Source: Pseudomonas sp. ICMP22404
GTDB lineage: Bacteria; Pseudomonadota; Gammaproteobacteria; Pseudomonadales; Pseudomonadaceae
DNA length: 64,000 bases
Assembly (NCBI RefSeq): GCF_006227205.1
Contig: NZ_VCNG01000005.1
Coordinates: forward strand, 331,629-395,628
Direction: 5' to 3'
The notes beneath the pieces were generated by a model. The model did no database searches, was not told where the DNA came from, and was given only the letters and a program-made list of their open reading frames with translations. Positions 1 to 9,599 of this stretch are shown here, in pieces (position 1 is the first letter of the stretch; every line of letters starts with the position of its first letter). Made by a program: the position numbers and the translations under genes.

Positions 1-2
1 GG

Positions 3-1880
3 GCGTTCGAGCAGGATCTGCTGCTGGATCCGGGATCGCTGCCGGTCAGGAGCCATTTTTTTGAAGACCCCGGCGTTGTCGGCGTGGAGCGTTTCCGCTT
101 GCCGGTGAGCCAGCGCGTGTTGCAGCTCTATGAGTTACCGGCCCAGCGCATGTACAACCTGCGCCATAACCTGACCATCGACGGCAAACCGCTGTCCATC
201 GAGTTGTTCAGCACCATCAACCCTTCGGATCTGCTCAACAACCTGGCTGCCGGCGGTGCCGGCCCCGTGCGCCCCATGGGCGGGCCTTTGCGGGTTGCGG
301 CGTTTCGCTGGCGCACGCTGTTCGATACGGCCCTGCGGGCGACCCAATATCTGCAGGAGTGCGGCAACCAGGTGATGCGCTTGCTGGAACAACAGGACCG
401 GGGCGAGCAAGAGTTGTTGCAACAGCGCCACCTGACCGAGTTGAGTACCTTCGTCCGGACCGTGCAGGAAGAAAATCTTGAACAACTACGGGACACGCTG
501 GCGGCGTTGAACAGCAGTCGCACCTTGACCGCGGAGCGGCAAGCCCACTACACGAAGCTGTACAGCGAGAATATTTCCAGCAGTGAATACAAGGTTATGG
601 AGGCCCTCGACAGCGTTAAATTGTTGACGGCGCTGAGCACCTCGATGCAAGTGGCGGGCGCTGTCATCGATGCCTTCCCCAATGTGTTCGGCCTGGCCAA
701 CGGCGGCCATCAGTTCGGCAGTGCTCCAAGAGCCCTGGCTTACGGGTTCCAGGTCGGGGCAGAGGTCGTGCGCAGCGATGCCGAGAAGGACGCGACCTCC
801 GAAAGCTATCGGCGGCGACGCGAAGACTGGGGGTTGGCGCGGGACCAGGCCACAGCGGAGCTGGCGATGATCGACGAACAGATCAACGCGCAGAAACACG
901 CGATGTTGGCCGCCGAGGCCAATCTGGATCAAATCGTCAAGATGAATGCCCAGGCCCAGGCACTCTATGACTTCCTGCTCACCCGAGCCACCCGCGTCGA
1001 GCTGTATCGCTGGCACCTGGGGCAATGCAAGACCTTGCACTACCAGGCCTACGACCAGGTCGTCAGCCTTTGCCTGAGTGCCCAGAGCGCGCTGCAACTG
1101 GAAACCGCCGAATTCGGCCTCAGCCACATCCGCACCGATGCGTGGCTGGATAACTATTACGGCCTGACTGCCGGCGACTCGTTGCGCCTCGATCTGCTCC
1201 GCATGGAGGCCGATCATTTGCTGCGGTACGAACGGCGCCTGGAAATCGTCAAGACCGTATCCCTGCGTCAATTGTTCGATGACAACAGCGACCGGCAGGC
1301 GGATTACTCCAGCTGGGACGAGGCGCGGGAAGGGTTGATCACCAACGGCACGTTGAACTTCAAACTGTCGCAACTGCTGTTCGACCGGGATTACCACGAC
1401 CATTACTGCCGCCAGATCAACGCCGTGGACGTGACCCTGCCGACGTTGCTCGGCCCCTTTGAAAACGTCTGTGCGACGCTGACGCAGATTGGCAGCGAAA
1501 CAGCCATCAAGGCGTCCCTTGAGTCGCTGGATTATCTGTATGGCGACAGCAGTCTGGCGCCGGCCGATGTGCTGCTCAATATCAGCAGCGGTGAACAGAT
1601 GGCCATTTCCATCGGCCTGGATGATTTCGGCGTGGCGGCGTTGAGACCCGAAGAGGGCCTGCGCAATATCTTCGAGAACACCGGCGCCGTGTCTCGCTGG
1701 ACGCTGTCCTTCCCCTGGTTCCAGGAGTGGGATCGCCAGAAGAACCAACTGGCGGCCTTGAACGACATCATCGTGAAGGTTCGCTACACCGCCAAGGTGG
1801 GCGGCCCGGCGTTTTCCCGGTACGTCCAGGGCAAAGTCAGAGCCGCCGAAAGCGCAACGCTCAAGGGGGGGCAAAGATGA
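3..1880 (+). CDS. Tc toxin A subunit (TcA/TcdA family), C-terminal part, 5' end outside window
   Basis: The reading frame is open from the first complete codon at 3, so the gene starts upstream of the window and 625 codons are seen here. The content fits the C-terminal third of a TcA subunit, the large pentameric pore-forming component of insecticidal Tc toxins. It has a long helical, coiled-coil-rich stretch (about residues 100-330, with many Gln/Glu/Leu and the segment GLANGGHQFGS) like the TcA channel. A terminal region follows (about 400-610, containing LNISSGEQMAISIG and LSFPWF) like the TcB-docking domain. The stop overlaps the start of the next gene in an ATGA, so the two are translationally coupled. 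No TcB or TcC gene follows; they may lie upstream. Family assignment is firm and host target is unknown. Confidence 0.85.
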   Translation, partial: AFEQDLLLDPGSLPVRSHFFEDPGVVGVERFRLPVSQRVLQLYELPAQRMYNLRHNLTIDGKPLSIELFSTINPSDLLNNLAAGGAGPVRPMGGPLRVAAFRWRTLFDTALRATQYLQECGNQVMRLLEQQDRGEQELLQQRHLTELSTFVRTVQEENLEQLRDTLAALNSSRTLTAERQAHYTKLYSENISSSEYKVMEALDSVKLLTALSTSMQVAGAVIDAFPNVFGLANGGHQFGSAPRALAYGFQVGAEVVRSDAEKDATSESYRRRREDWGLARDQATAELAMIDEQINAQKHAMLAAEANLDQIVKMNAQAQALYDFLLTRATRVELYRWHLGQCKTLHYQAYDQVVSLCLSAQSALQLETAEFGLSHIRTDAWLDNYYGLTAGDSLRLDLLRMEADHLLRYERRLEIVKTVSLRQLFDDNSDRQADYSSWDEAREGLITNGTLNFKLSQLLFDRDYHDHYCRQINAVDVTLPTLLGPFENVCATLTQIGSETAIKASLESLDYLYGDSSLAPADVLLNISSGEQMAISIGLDDFGVAALRPEEGLRNIFENTGAVSRWTLSFPWFQEWDRQKNQLAALNDIIVKVRYTAKVGGPAFSRYVQGKVRAAESATLKGGQR

Positions 1881-4800
1881 ACAGAGAACCGGTCAACACC
1901 AAGACCAATGTGCTCCCCAACGGACATTTCGATCTGGGCTATAACCACTGGAACAATGCCGGCGTGCCCGGGAGGTTCGATAGGAAATCAGGCGAATGGG
2001 AGGGGCAATCCATCTACTACATGTCTCTTTACGGCGGAGGAGGGATTGCCCAGATCGTACCGGCGCCGGCACCGCAATCGGCAGGGGCGCGCTACCGTTT
2101 GAGCTTCCTGTACGACAACCGTTCCGCGGACGCCGGGGTTTTCAGCCTGCGTCGGCGCGGCACTGAGGACAGCCTGGAAATCGTGCTGCCACCCTCGGAC
2201 AACCGGGGGGCCGATCCTGAAACCCAGGCACTGAGCCTGACGCCGGTGACGGCGCCGATCGAGTTCGATATCGAGAGCGATGATCTGTTCGAGTTCGTCA
2301 TCCTCAGCCCGTCTGAAGCCACCACGCGCCTGGACGTGATTGTCGCCCGGATCGATTTTCACCTCGAACTGGCTCCACTGGTCCTGGCCCAGATTGTCAA
2401 TGACGGCCAGGTGTTTACCCCGACCGGGGAGCCCCTGCTTTACCTGTGCCATGGGGCAACCGGCGCGAAGAGTCACCAGCTGTCCTTCCGGCCCGCGCCG
2501 GACAGCCCCTGGACGGGAACCGAGGCGTTGCTGTGGAGCCAGGACAATCCACTGGACGCGGTGGTGATTACCCCCGGATGGGGCGAAAACCAATTGCTTG
2601 AAGACACTTGGCAAGTGGACTGTCCGGTGCCGGTCAGCGATGAAACGCAGCTGTTCAACCTGTCCATCTACAGCAAATACCACGCCGAGACGTATCCGAT
2701 TGCAGTGTCCCTGGGGCACCATCGGTTGGTCGTCGAGAGCCATCTGAACCCGGCTCATCAACCGGTGATTGAGCATCAACAATCGGTCAAACTGGGCGTT
2801 CAGGTGAAGTCGTATTACCTCGACCTGCCCATGCCTCAACGGGAAGTGTCCTGGATGCTGGGGGATACCGTGCTGTTTCGCGGTGAAACCGACGGCGGTG
2901 GCTATGCCTGGTTCGACTTTGCCCCCGAGACCGCCGGCACGCTTTCAGTCAAGGCCAGCGTCGAGAGCCCTTTCCATGCCGAAGGCAACGCGCTGCACAC
3001 CTTCAGTGTGACGGCACACGCCACGGATCCGATGAACGATGTGCGCGTGGCGTTTCCGAACATGGAGGCTGCGCCTTGGGGTGAAAAAACCGGCTATCCC
3101 GATCGCGGTGCGTCGTATCAGTTGGAAGTGTTGCTTGCCGACGACAGCCCGCTGCGCAACCGGTCTGTATGGTTGGAATGGGATGGGAAAGCCCCTGAAG
3201 AGTTGGGGGTGACGGTTTCTCCGGCGCTATTGCAGCCGGTCTCGGGCAACAGTAACCCGCTGAGATGGCGGCTGGACTGCGATGACCGCATCGACGGCGA
3301 TTTCAGCTTGCGATTGGGCGCCGCCGGTTTGCTGAAACCTACCGTCAACAACGCCATGTCCCTGGCGCGCCACACTCTCAAGATTGGCCTGGTGCGTGAA
3401 GCCAACCGGGTCCCGGTGGTCGATGAGAACGATTATGTCTGGTGCATGGTGCAGGTGCTGAGCCAGGGGGACCAGCCTGTGACCGGCGTGCCCGTGGAGT
3501 GGGATAGCGCCCAGGGGCTCCAGCGGACCTGGTCCGGTGTGGACGGCTGGGCCAGCGTGATTGACCGACCTTCGGTGCACGGGCAATACACCCTCAATGC
3601 ACGGGTCAACCCCCGTGAAACCGGGCAGGTGCCGGAGCATGACTTCATCATCCAGACACTGGCGACCAGCGCGTGGAAAACGGCGAGTTTCAAACTGGGT
3701 GACGTCGCGGTCGATCGGGTGGGGGCGGGTGTGGTGTGTCGCATGGGGCAGAATGATCAATTCCATCTCACGGTGACGACCGGCAGCCCGTTGCTCGGCA
3801 AGGAGGTTTCCCTGAGGTGGCGCGATCCGGCGAGCGCCCGTGCCATTGTCATCACCGGCATGGATACCCCGACCCCGGTTACCGCCGCCGGGGTGAGCTG
3901 GGCCGTGCAAGCGCTGGAGGCCGATTCCAGCGGTGTGTTTGATTTGCAGGTGATATCGGCTGACCTGGAACCGCTCGACCTGGCATTCCGATTGCTGCCC
4001 CAGGACCTGGCCCCGACGATGACGCTGGTGTTCGACCAGGCACCAAGAACCTGGGCCGCCGCCATCGATCTGTACCCCTGCATCGGTGCCATCCACGACC
4101 TGACCCTCCAGCCCGTGGATGACCTGAGCGGGTTGCATGGGTTGTTGTTTGAAACCACTGTGGCGCCAGGCCTGCCGTCAGGCTGGAATATCACCCCGCC
4201 TTTGACCGGGTCGGCGCCGATGACGGCGGGGGGCATTCGCTACCGGTGTGATTTCACCGCTACCACCGAAGTCGCCGCCCGTAGTTGGGCCGCTGAAGTC
4301 CTGGGCGTTGGCCCCTTTACGCAGCCGCCGCCCTTCGGACTGAACCTGGCCCATAACAAAGTGGTGATCGGCACGCCTTACGAGGTCGCGACGGACCCGG
4401 TCCTGAGCAAGAACGAAAGCGCACGACTGGCCCTGCGGTATGTGTCGGCTTTCACGGGCAGGCCGGCCAACGACGTGTCGGTGGAGTGGCACGATGGCGA
4501 AACCTCCCTGAGTGGCGCGGACGGTATCGCCCAGCGCGATTACCGGCCGGCGACGGCCGGTGGCAGTGAGGTCCAGGCGTTGGTCAGCAATCCCTATGAC
4601 GCGAGCGAAGTCGAACACACCTTCACCGTGCACGCGTATGCAGAAGATCCCTGGCTCGACCTGAACGTACAGGGCGGTACGGGGGGCACGCAGCGTTGGG
4701 GCGAACAGACCTTCTTCCCTCGACGGGCGGAGAAGCTCGACTTGACGCTTTCGGTCGCAGAGGGCAGCCCGTTGCTCGATCAGATGCTGACGCTGGGGAT

Positions 4801-5935
4801 CCGCGGTGCTCATGAGCTGGATACGGCCATGAATTTCGGACCGGTAGGGCTAGGGTTTCCCCGGCCATTGACCGTCAATGGTCTGCCGGTGAGTCTTGCG
4901 GCCGGTGACCGGACCGATGCGGCGTTCTATTTACAACTGTCGGCCTCGCGGCTGCTGGCACGCTCGCCGCTGAATGCTTTTTCCCTCGGCAGCCATATTC
5001 CGGTGGATGTCCTGGCGGCCACGCATCAGGACCCGACGGTGGTCGACTGGGGCGAAACATTGTCCTTTGAAATTACCCTGACCAACGCACTGACCGGTCA
5101 ACCGGCCCGACATGTACAGGTGTCCTGGCGCGGCACAGACGTGGTCATGGAGGACACGACCACGTTCACCAACTTCTATGGTGTCGCACGCTTCAGTTTC
5201 GTGGCGACGGTTGACGGGCCGGGCTCCGTGACGGCCAGCGCAGTCGGTGGGACCGAGGTTGTATCGTTTGAGTATCTCGTCCATGAGGCTTGCGTGATTC
5301 AAAGCCTGACCGGTGCTGACCTCGAGGGGCTTCCGGGGGCAGAAGTCAGCGCCGAGGCCACGGTGGTCAGTGCGGCCAGCGGTGAGCCGGTTCAAGGCGT
5401 GCGGGTGCACTGGTTCTATAAGGGCGTTGTGCTGGAGCCGGTCGTTACCGATGCGAATGGCAAGGCGCGGATTACCTTTGAGTTACCGCCGAGGATAGGG
5501 CGATATTCATTGAGTGCGTCCGTGAGGGGAGAGCTGGGGTGGGAGGCGGAGTGGTTGGAGTCCAGGATATCGGCAACGGAAGATACCTGGGTGCAGGAAT
5601 TTACGCTTCGGCTAGACGAACGTCCGATCAACATGGACGACCTGGCCAATTGGAGAATGGTGATCAAGGATACAAGTACCAGCATTCTGGAGTTGAGGGT
5701 CAGAAAAGATAGCAACTTGATCAACGAGACGAGTGTCACTTTGTATGGGGTTCCACCGGAGGCTCTGGGGTTACGGTTCGATCCAGCGCTGTTCGAACAA
5801 CTGCCGGTGACGGGCGCTCCCTTGTCCTGGTCCATTATCCCCAAGACAGCGGCTTACGGTGAGTTTGAGTTGGAGTTCCGCAGCCTCGACTCCTATTTGC
5901 CACCACGGTGGTTGCCTTTCAAGGTGGAACATTAA
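1877..5935 (+). CDS. Large Ig-like repeat protein coupled to Tc toxin gene
   Basis: Encodes 1352 residues from ATG 1877, chosen because it overlaps the preceding toxin stop codon (ATGA); the frame is also open further upstream inside the toxin gene. There is no signal peptide or membrane segment. The first 160 residues start with a PNGHFDLGYNHW motif resembling CBM4/9-type jelly-roll domains. The rest is a series of about 90-120-residue beta-rich units resembling bacterial Ig-like (Big_1) domains. Several carry recurring phrases such as GQPARHVQVSW, GRPANDVSVEW and GEPVQGVRVHW followed by a DxxGxA turn, and two copies of a WGE(K/Q)T-containing unit. I do not recognise a named family. Lack of a signal and coupling to TcA suggest release or assembly together with the toxin, for example as an adhesin or accessory factor; that is inference. 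Confidence 0.75.
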   Translation: MNREPVNTKTNVLPNGHFDLGYNHWNNAGVPGRFDRKSGEWEGQSIYYMSLYGGGGIAQIVPAPAPQSAGARYRLSFLYDNRSADAGVFSLRRRGTEDSLEIVLPPSDNRGADPETQALSLTPVTAPIEFDIESDDLFEFVILSPSEATTRLDVIVARIDFHLELAPLVLAQIVNDGQVFTPTGEPLLYLCHGATGAKSHQLSFRPAPDSPWTGTEALLWSQDNPLDAVVITPGWGENQLLEDTWQVDCPVPVSDETQLFNLSIYSKYHAETYPIAVSLGHHRLVVESHLNPAHQPVIEHQQSVKLGVQVKSYYLDLPMPQREVSWMLGDTVLFRGETDGGGYAWFDFAPETAGTLSVKASVESPFHAEGNALHTFSVTAHATDPMNDVRVAFPNMEAAPWGEKTGYPDRGASYQLEVLLADDSPLRNRSVWLEWDGKAPEELGVTVSPALLQPVSGNSNPLRWRLDCDDRIDGDFSLRLGAAGLLKPTVNNAMSLARHTLKIGLVREANRVPVVDENDYVWCMVQVLSQGDQPVTGVPVEWDSAQGLQRTWSGVDGWASVIDRPSVHGQYTLNARVNPRETGQVPEHDFIIQTLATSAWKTASFKLGDVAVDRVGAGVVCRMGQNDQFHLTVTTGSPLLGKEVSLRWRDPASARAIVITGMDTPTPVTAAGVSWAVQALEADSSGVFDLQVISADLEPLDLAFRLLPQDLAPTMTLVFDQAPRTWAAAIDLYPCIGAIHDLTLQPVDDLSGLHGLLFETTVAPGLPSGWNITPPLTGSAPMTAGGIRYRCDFTATTEVAARSWAAEVLGVGPFTQPPPFGLNLAHNKVVIGTPYEVATDPVLSKNESARLALRYVSAFTGRPANDVSVEWHDGETSLSGADGIAQRDYRPATAGGSEVQALVSNPYDASEVEHTFTVHAYAEDPWLDLNVQGGTGGTQRWGEQTFFPRRAEKLDLTLSVAEGSPLLDQMLTLGIRGAHELDTAMNFGPVGLGFPRPLTVNGLPVSLAAGDRTDAAFYLQLSASRLLARSPLNAFSLGSHIPVDVLAATHQDPTVVDWGETLSFEITLTNALTGQPARHVQVSWRGTDVVMEDTTTFTNFYGVARFSFVATVDGPGSVTASAVGGTEVVSFEYLVHEACVIQSLTGADLEGLPGAEVSAEATVVSAASGEPVQGVRVHWFYKGVVLEPVVTDANGKARITFELPPRIGRYSLSASVRGELGWEAEWLESRISATEDTWVQEFTLRLDERPINMDDLANWRMVIKDTSTSILELRVRKDSNLINETSVTLYGVPPEALGLRFDPALFEQLPVTGAPLSWSIIPKTAAYGEFELEFRSLDSYLPPRWLPFKVEH

Positions 5936-5936
5936 T

Positions 5937-7268
5937 TTATAGATTCCCCGCTTTTTTCCACCCCAGGTACAGCGTCACCAGCTCGGCCCCCAGCTCCCCG
6001 GGCCGGGCTTGCAGTACCGAAATACCATGGGCGCTCATTCGCTCATGCAGCTCGGCCCGCGCATTCAAATACTCCACCGTCCCGCAATAGGCCAACGCCT
6101 CCGGCAAGGTCTGCACCGGTGTCTGGCGCAGCCGATCGAGCGCTTCTTCCCGCAGGCTTGCCACCAGTACTCGATGTTGCTGGCCCAGCCGTTTGACCGC
6201 CGTCAGCAGGTCTTCGTCATCCTCATCCCGCAGATTGGTCACCAACACCACCAAGGCCCGGCGTTTCTGGCGGGTCAGCAGCTCGTTGACGGCGGCCTGG
6301 TAATCGGCGGGACGTTGGCTGCTGTCGAGGTCGTACACGGTGTTGAGCAACACGTTGAGTTGGCCCTGGCCTTTGGCCGGGGCGAGGTAGCGGGGTGGAT
6401 CGCTGGCGAAGGTGCTCAGGCCCACGGCGTCACCCTGGCGCAACGCGGTGTAGCTGAGCAGCAGGCAGGCGTTGAGGGCGTGATCGAAATGCGACAGCTC
6501 ATCGTCCTGGCTGCGCATGCGCCGGCCGCAATCGAGCATGAAGATGATCTGCTGGTCGCGCTCGTCCTCGTACTCCCGGGCGATGGGCGTGCGGTGGCGG
6601 GCGGTGGCCTTCCAGTCGATCTGGCGCAGGCTGTCGCCCTCGCGGAATTCGCGCAGTTGATGGAACTCCATCCCCTGGCCCCGCCGTTGGCGCTGGCGCA
6701 CGCCGAGCTGGTTGAGCCAGTTGTCCACCACCAGCAACTGACCGTCGTAGAGCCTGGCGAAATCGGGATAGACGCGGATCTCATCGACCGCCTCCAGCAG
6801 GCGTTTGCCGGTCCACAGCCCCAATGGGCTGGGTAGATTGATTTCGCAGTGTTCGAAGATGAAATGGCCACGCTTGAGGGGCCGCAGGCGGTAGCCGACC
6901 TGGCTGTGCTGGCCGGGTTGAAGGTCGACCGACAACGGCAGGTATTCGAAATCCAGGCCATTGGGTATGTGATCGAAGACCTGGACGTTCAGCGGCTGAT
7001 GAAAGTCGTGAGTGATTGCCAGGTGAACGTCGCTCCAGCGACCCAGCGCCAGGCTTCCGGGCATTTGCCGCTGCACCCGGGGCGACGGCAAGCGCTTGAG
7101 GCGCACGGCGTCGAGGATCGCCAGGGCCAGCAGGGCCAGCTGCAAGCCCCAATTGATCGACACGAGCGCCGATGGCACCACGATGCCCAGTGCTTGCAAC
7201 GTGCCCAGCACCACGCCCAGGACCAGCAGGACTGCCAGCCAGATCAGCAGCAGGCGCGAGGGCTTCAT
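5937..7268 (-). CDS. DUF58 domain protein of MoxR operon
   Basis: 443 residues from ATG 7268; the frame is open further upstream but that extension runs through a REP element and is not credible. Two hydrophobic segments near the N-terminus (LLLIWLAVLLVLGVVLG and a second of similar length) give a membrane anchor. The DUF58 signature FREGDSLRQIDWKATAR lies at about residue 210, followed by a vWA-like domain with FMLDCGRRM. DUF58 proteins pair with MoxR AAA+ ATPases, here the next gene upstream, in metal-insertion/chaperone-like envelope modules. It is the last gene of the leftward operon and ends one base from the convergent Ig-repeat gene, with no terminator between them. Confidence 0.88.
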   Translation of the reverse strand: MKPSRLLLIWLAVLLVLGVVLGTLQALGIVVPSALVSINWGLQLALLALAILDAVRLKRLPSPRVQRQMPGSLALGRWSDVHLAITHDFHQPLNVQVFDHIPNGLDFEYLPLSVDLQPGQHSQVGYRLRPLKRGHFIFEHCEINLPSPLGLWTGKRLLEAVDEIRVYPDFARLYDGQLLVVDNWLNQLGVRQRQRRGQGMEFHQLREFREGDSLRQIDWKATARHRTPIAREYEDERDQQIIFMLDCGRRMRSQDDELSHFDHALNACLLLSYTALRQGDAVGLSTFASDPPRYLAPAKGQGQLNVLLNTVYDLDSSQRPADYQAAVNELLTRQKRRALVVLVTNLRDEDDEDLLTAVKRLGQQHRVLVASLREEALDRLRQTPVQTLPEALAYCGTVEYLNARAELHERMSAHGISVLQARPGELGAELVTLYLGWKKAGNL

Positions 7269-7295
7269 GGGTGCATGCTCTTGAGCAGGTCCATT

Positions 7296-7404
7296 GTAGC
7301 GAGGGGATTTATCCCCGCTGGCTGCGAAGCAGACCCTTGCGGTGTACCAGGCAGAACCAGGGGGCTGCTGTGCAGCCCAGCGGGGATAAATCCCCTCGCC
7401 ACAG
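7296..7404. repeat. Paired REP palindrome, GGGGATAAATCCCC type
   Basis: Two inverted arms (about 7296-7321 and 7376-7404) share the core GGGGATTTATCCCCGCTGG in opposite orientation, separated by about 55 bases. It sits between the DUF58 and MoxR genes inside one operon and could fold as an mRNA hairpin that modulates downstream expression. A second copy of this type is near 16.1-16.2 kb. Confidence 0.85.
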
Positions 7405-7431
7405 AGTGCGGCGTCATCAGGAGATCCATCA

Positions 7432-8436
7432 TCACAAACGCGGCGCCGGTACTTGGTCCAGCAGTTGTCCCAAGACCTGGTCCACCGAGAGCCCTTCGAT
7501 GTCCAGCTCGGGCGCCAAGCGTACCCGGTGACGCAACACGGCCAGGGCGCAGCCCTTGATGTCATCCGGCACCACGAACTCGCCGCCACGCAGCAACGCC
7601 CGAGCCCGGGCGCAACGCACCAGCGCGATCGAGGCCCGTGGCCCGGCCCCCAGGCTCAGCCCCGGCCAGCTGCGGGTGGTGCGAGCCAATCTCACCGCAT
7701 AGTCGAGCACCTGGTCGTCCATCGGCAGGTCGCTGGCGATGCGTTGCAGCGCTTGCACGTCCTTGGCCTGCAACACCGTGCGCAAGGGTTGGACATCGAG
7801 CATGTCGGCGCGGGTCGAGCGGCTGACCTGGCGCACCATGTTCATCTCCTGTTCGGCATCGGGGTAGTCCATGCGTACCTTGAGCATGAAACGGTCGAGC
7901 TCGGCTTCCGGCAGCGGGTAGGTGCCTTCCTGTTCAATGGGGTTCTGGGTGGCCAGCACCATGAAAGGCTGGGCGATGGGCAAGGCACGGCCTTCGAGGG
8001 TCACCTGGCGTTCCTGCATGGCTTCGAGCAATGCGGCCTGGGTCTTGGCCGGCGCGCGGTTGATCTCGTCCGCCAACAGAAGGTTGGTAAACACCGGCCC
8101 CTTGCGCAAATTGAACTGCTCGGTCTGCAAGTCGTACACCGCATGCCCGGTGACATCGCTGGGCATCAGGTCGGGAGTGAACTGGATGCGCGCGAACTCG
8201 CCGCTGAAGCAGCGGGCCAGGGCACGCACCAACAGTGTCTTGCCCAGGCCGGGAACCCCTTCGAGCAGTACGTGACCACCGGCGATCAACGCCGTGAGCA
8301 CATCGTCGATCACCGCAGCCTGGCCGACCACTGCCTTGTGCAATTCGGTGCGGATGGCCTGGGCCAACTGACTGGCGCGCTGGCGCTGTTGGGCGGCATG
8401 GGCCTGGCTGCCGGCAGGTTCGTTCTGTTCAGTCAT
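7432..8436 (-). CDS. moxR: MoxR-family AAA+ ATPase
   Basis: 334 residues. The Walker A is GVPGLGKT at about residues 58-65, and the Walker B region LLADEINRAPAKTQAALLEAM is followed by the MoxR-typical TLEGRALPIAQPF and ATQNPIEQEGTYPLPEAELDRF. Start ATG 8436 overlaps the stop of the upstream DUF4350 gene by four bases (ATGA). MoxR ATPases act with DUF58/vWA partners as chaperones in cofactor insertion or envelope functions; the substrate is unknown. Both partner types lie in the same operon here. Confidence 0.93.
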   Translation of the reverse strand: MTEQNEPAGSQAHAAQQRQRASQLAQAIRTELHKAVVGQAAVIDDVLTALIAGGHVLLEGVPGLGKTLLVRALARCFSGEFARIQFTPDLMPSDVTGHAVYDLQTEQFNLRKGPVFTNLLLADEINRAPAKTQAALLEAMQERQVTLEGRALPIAQPFMVLATQNPIEQEGTYPLPEAELDRFMLKVRMDYPDAEQEMNMVRQVSRSTRADMLDVQPLRTVLQAKDVQALQRIASDLPMDDQVLDYAVRLARTTRSWPGLSLGAGPRASIALVRCARARALLRGGEFVVPDDIKGCALAVLRHRVRLAPELDIEGLSVDQVLGQLLDQVPAPRL

Positions 8437-9599
8437 AAGGCATTCCTGAGGGTTTGCAGATGGGCGACCTGGCGGCAGAACTCGGCGCTGGACATGCGCT
8501 GTTTCGGCCGGGGGCTCAAGGCCTGGCTGATGGCCCGCGTGGATTGGCGGCTAAGCCGTGCGAGCACTTGCCACTGTTCGGCGACGGCCAGTTGTTCGAA
8601 GCCGGGATGACGATGCCGCGCCCGACGCAGCACGTCCTGTTGCAAGGTCAGCAGCAGATGCTGCCGACCGTTGTGTCGCAGATGGAACCCGGCGCTGGCC
8701 TGCACATGTTCTTCCAGCTGGCGCCGGGCCTTGGAGGCCGGTTGTTGCAGCGGGCCGTGGCGGATCGCCGAGCGCCAGAGCCAAAGGGCAATCAGGGCCG
8801 CCAGCGCCACCAGAGCCTGGGGAAAGTAACGCAGCAGCAGGGTCAGCAGGCTGTCGTGATCGATATTGAACAGCAACGTGACGGTGCTGTCGGCGCTCAG
8901 GTACCAGAGCAGCCAGGCGTTGTCGTACTGCTCGATCTGGTCGTTCTTCCACAGCTCGGCGTCGGTGATCACGGTGATCGAGCCCTGGCCATGGTTCAAC
9001 TGCATCATGTGGGTCGACTGCGCGCTGTTGGCCCAGGCCTGGGCGAGGTTCTTCGGGTCTTCGAGGTGAAAGTCGGTGTCGAAGCCCACATAGGCGGGGG
9101 CCTCTTCATCTTCCAGGTACAACTTGGTCAGCTCGGGGTAGGGATCCTTGATCAGCTCTGGGGGCGGCTCCTTGAGGTCTTTGCTCAGGAGCTGGTGCAG
9201 TTGCACCCGGTCCAGCAGCAGGTCGCCGCTGCTACCGGTGCTGTCATCCCACAAGGCTTCGGCCACGAACAGCAGGCGGCCACCGGCCCGGGTCCAGTTC
9301 ATCAACTGGTCGACCTGCCGCGGCGTCATGTTCGTCCGTTCACCCAGCAGTAACAGGGTGCGCTGGCGAGGTTCCAGGCTCGGCAGGACGTCCAGGTTGT
9401 TGGCATGCTCGACCTCCACACCCTGCCGGCGCAGGAAATGTTCGGCGGCCAGATAGGGATTGGCCTGGGCCTCGGGGGACGGGCCGTAATCGACGGTTTC
9501 CTGATAGGGCACCGCGTTCCGGTAGAGGTACATGGCCAGCGCCCCCACCAACGCGACGACAATCAGTATCGCGGCCAGCCATCCTGCGCGGCGGTTCAT
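8433..9599 (-). CDS. DUF4350 membrane protein of MoxR operon
   Basis: 388 residues from ATG 9599. An N-terminal membrane helix (AAILIVVALVGALAMYLY) is followed by a soluble domain with a repeated L/I-rich core (LLLLGERTNMTPRQVDQLMNW, GRLLFVAEALWDD), as in DUF4350. A second membrane helix sits at about residue 265 (ALVALAALIALWLW). It overlaps both neighbours (4 bases with moxR; stop of the DUF4129 gene at 9596), indicating coupled translation. Function is not established; context places it in the MoxR/DUF58 envelope module. Confidence 0.85.
   Translation of the reverse strand: MNRRAGWLAAILIVVALVGALAMYLYRNAVPYQETVDYGPSPEAQANPYLAAEHFLRRQGVEVEHANNLDVLPSLEPRQRTLLLLGERTNMTPRQVDQLMNWTRAGGRLLFVAEALWDDSTGSSGDLLLDRVQLHQLLSKDLKEPPPELIKDPYPELTKLYLEDEEAPAYVGFDTDFHLEDPKNLAQAWANSAQSTHMMQLNHGQGSITVITDAELWKNDQIEQYDNAWLLWYLSADSTVTLLFNIDHDSLLTLLLRYFPQALVALAALIALWLWRSAIRHGPLQQPASKARRQLEEHVQASAGFHLRHNGRQHLLLTLQQDVLRRARHRHPGFEQLAVAEQWQVLARLSRQSTRAISQALSPRPKQRMSSAEFCRQVAHLQTLRNAL

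Noticed and set aside
486..1874. 462-codon frame opposite the Tc toxin gene
   Set aside because: Composition is a shadow of the toxin reading frame; no ribosome site or domain.
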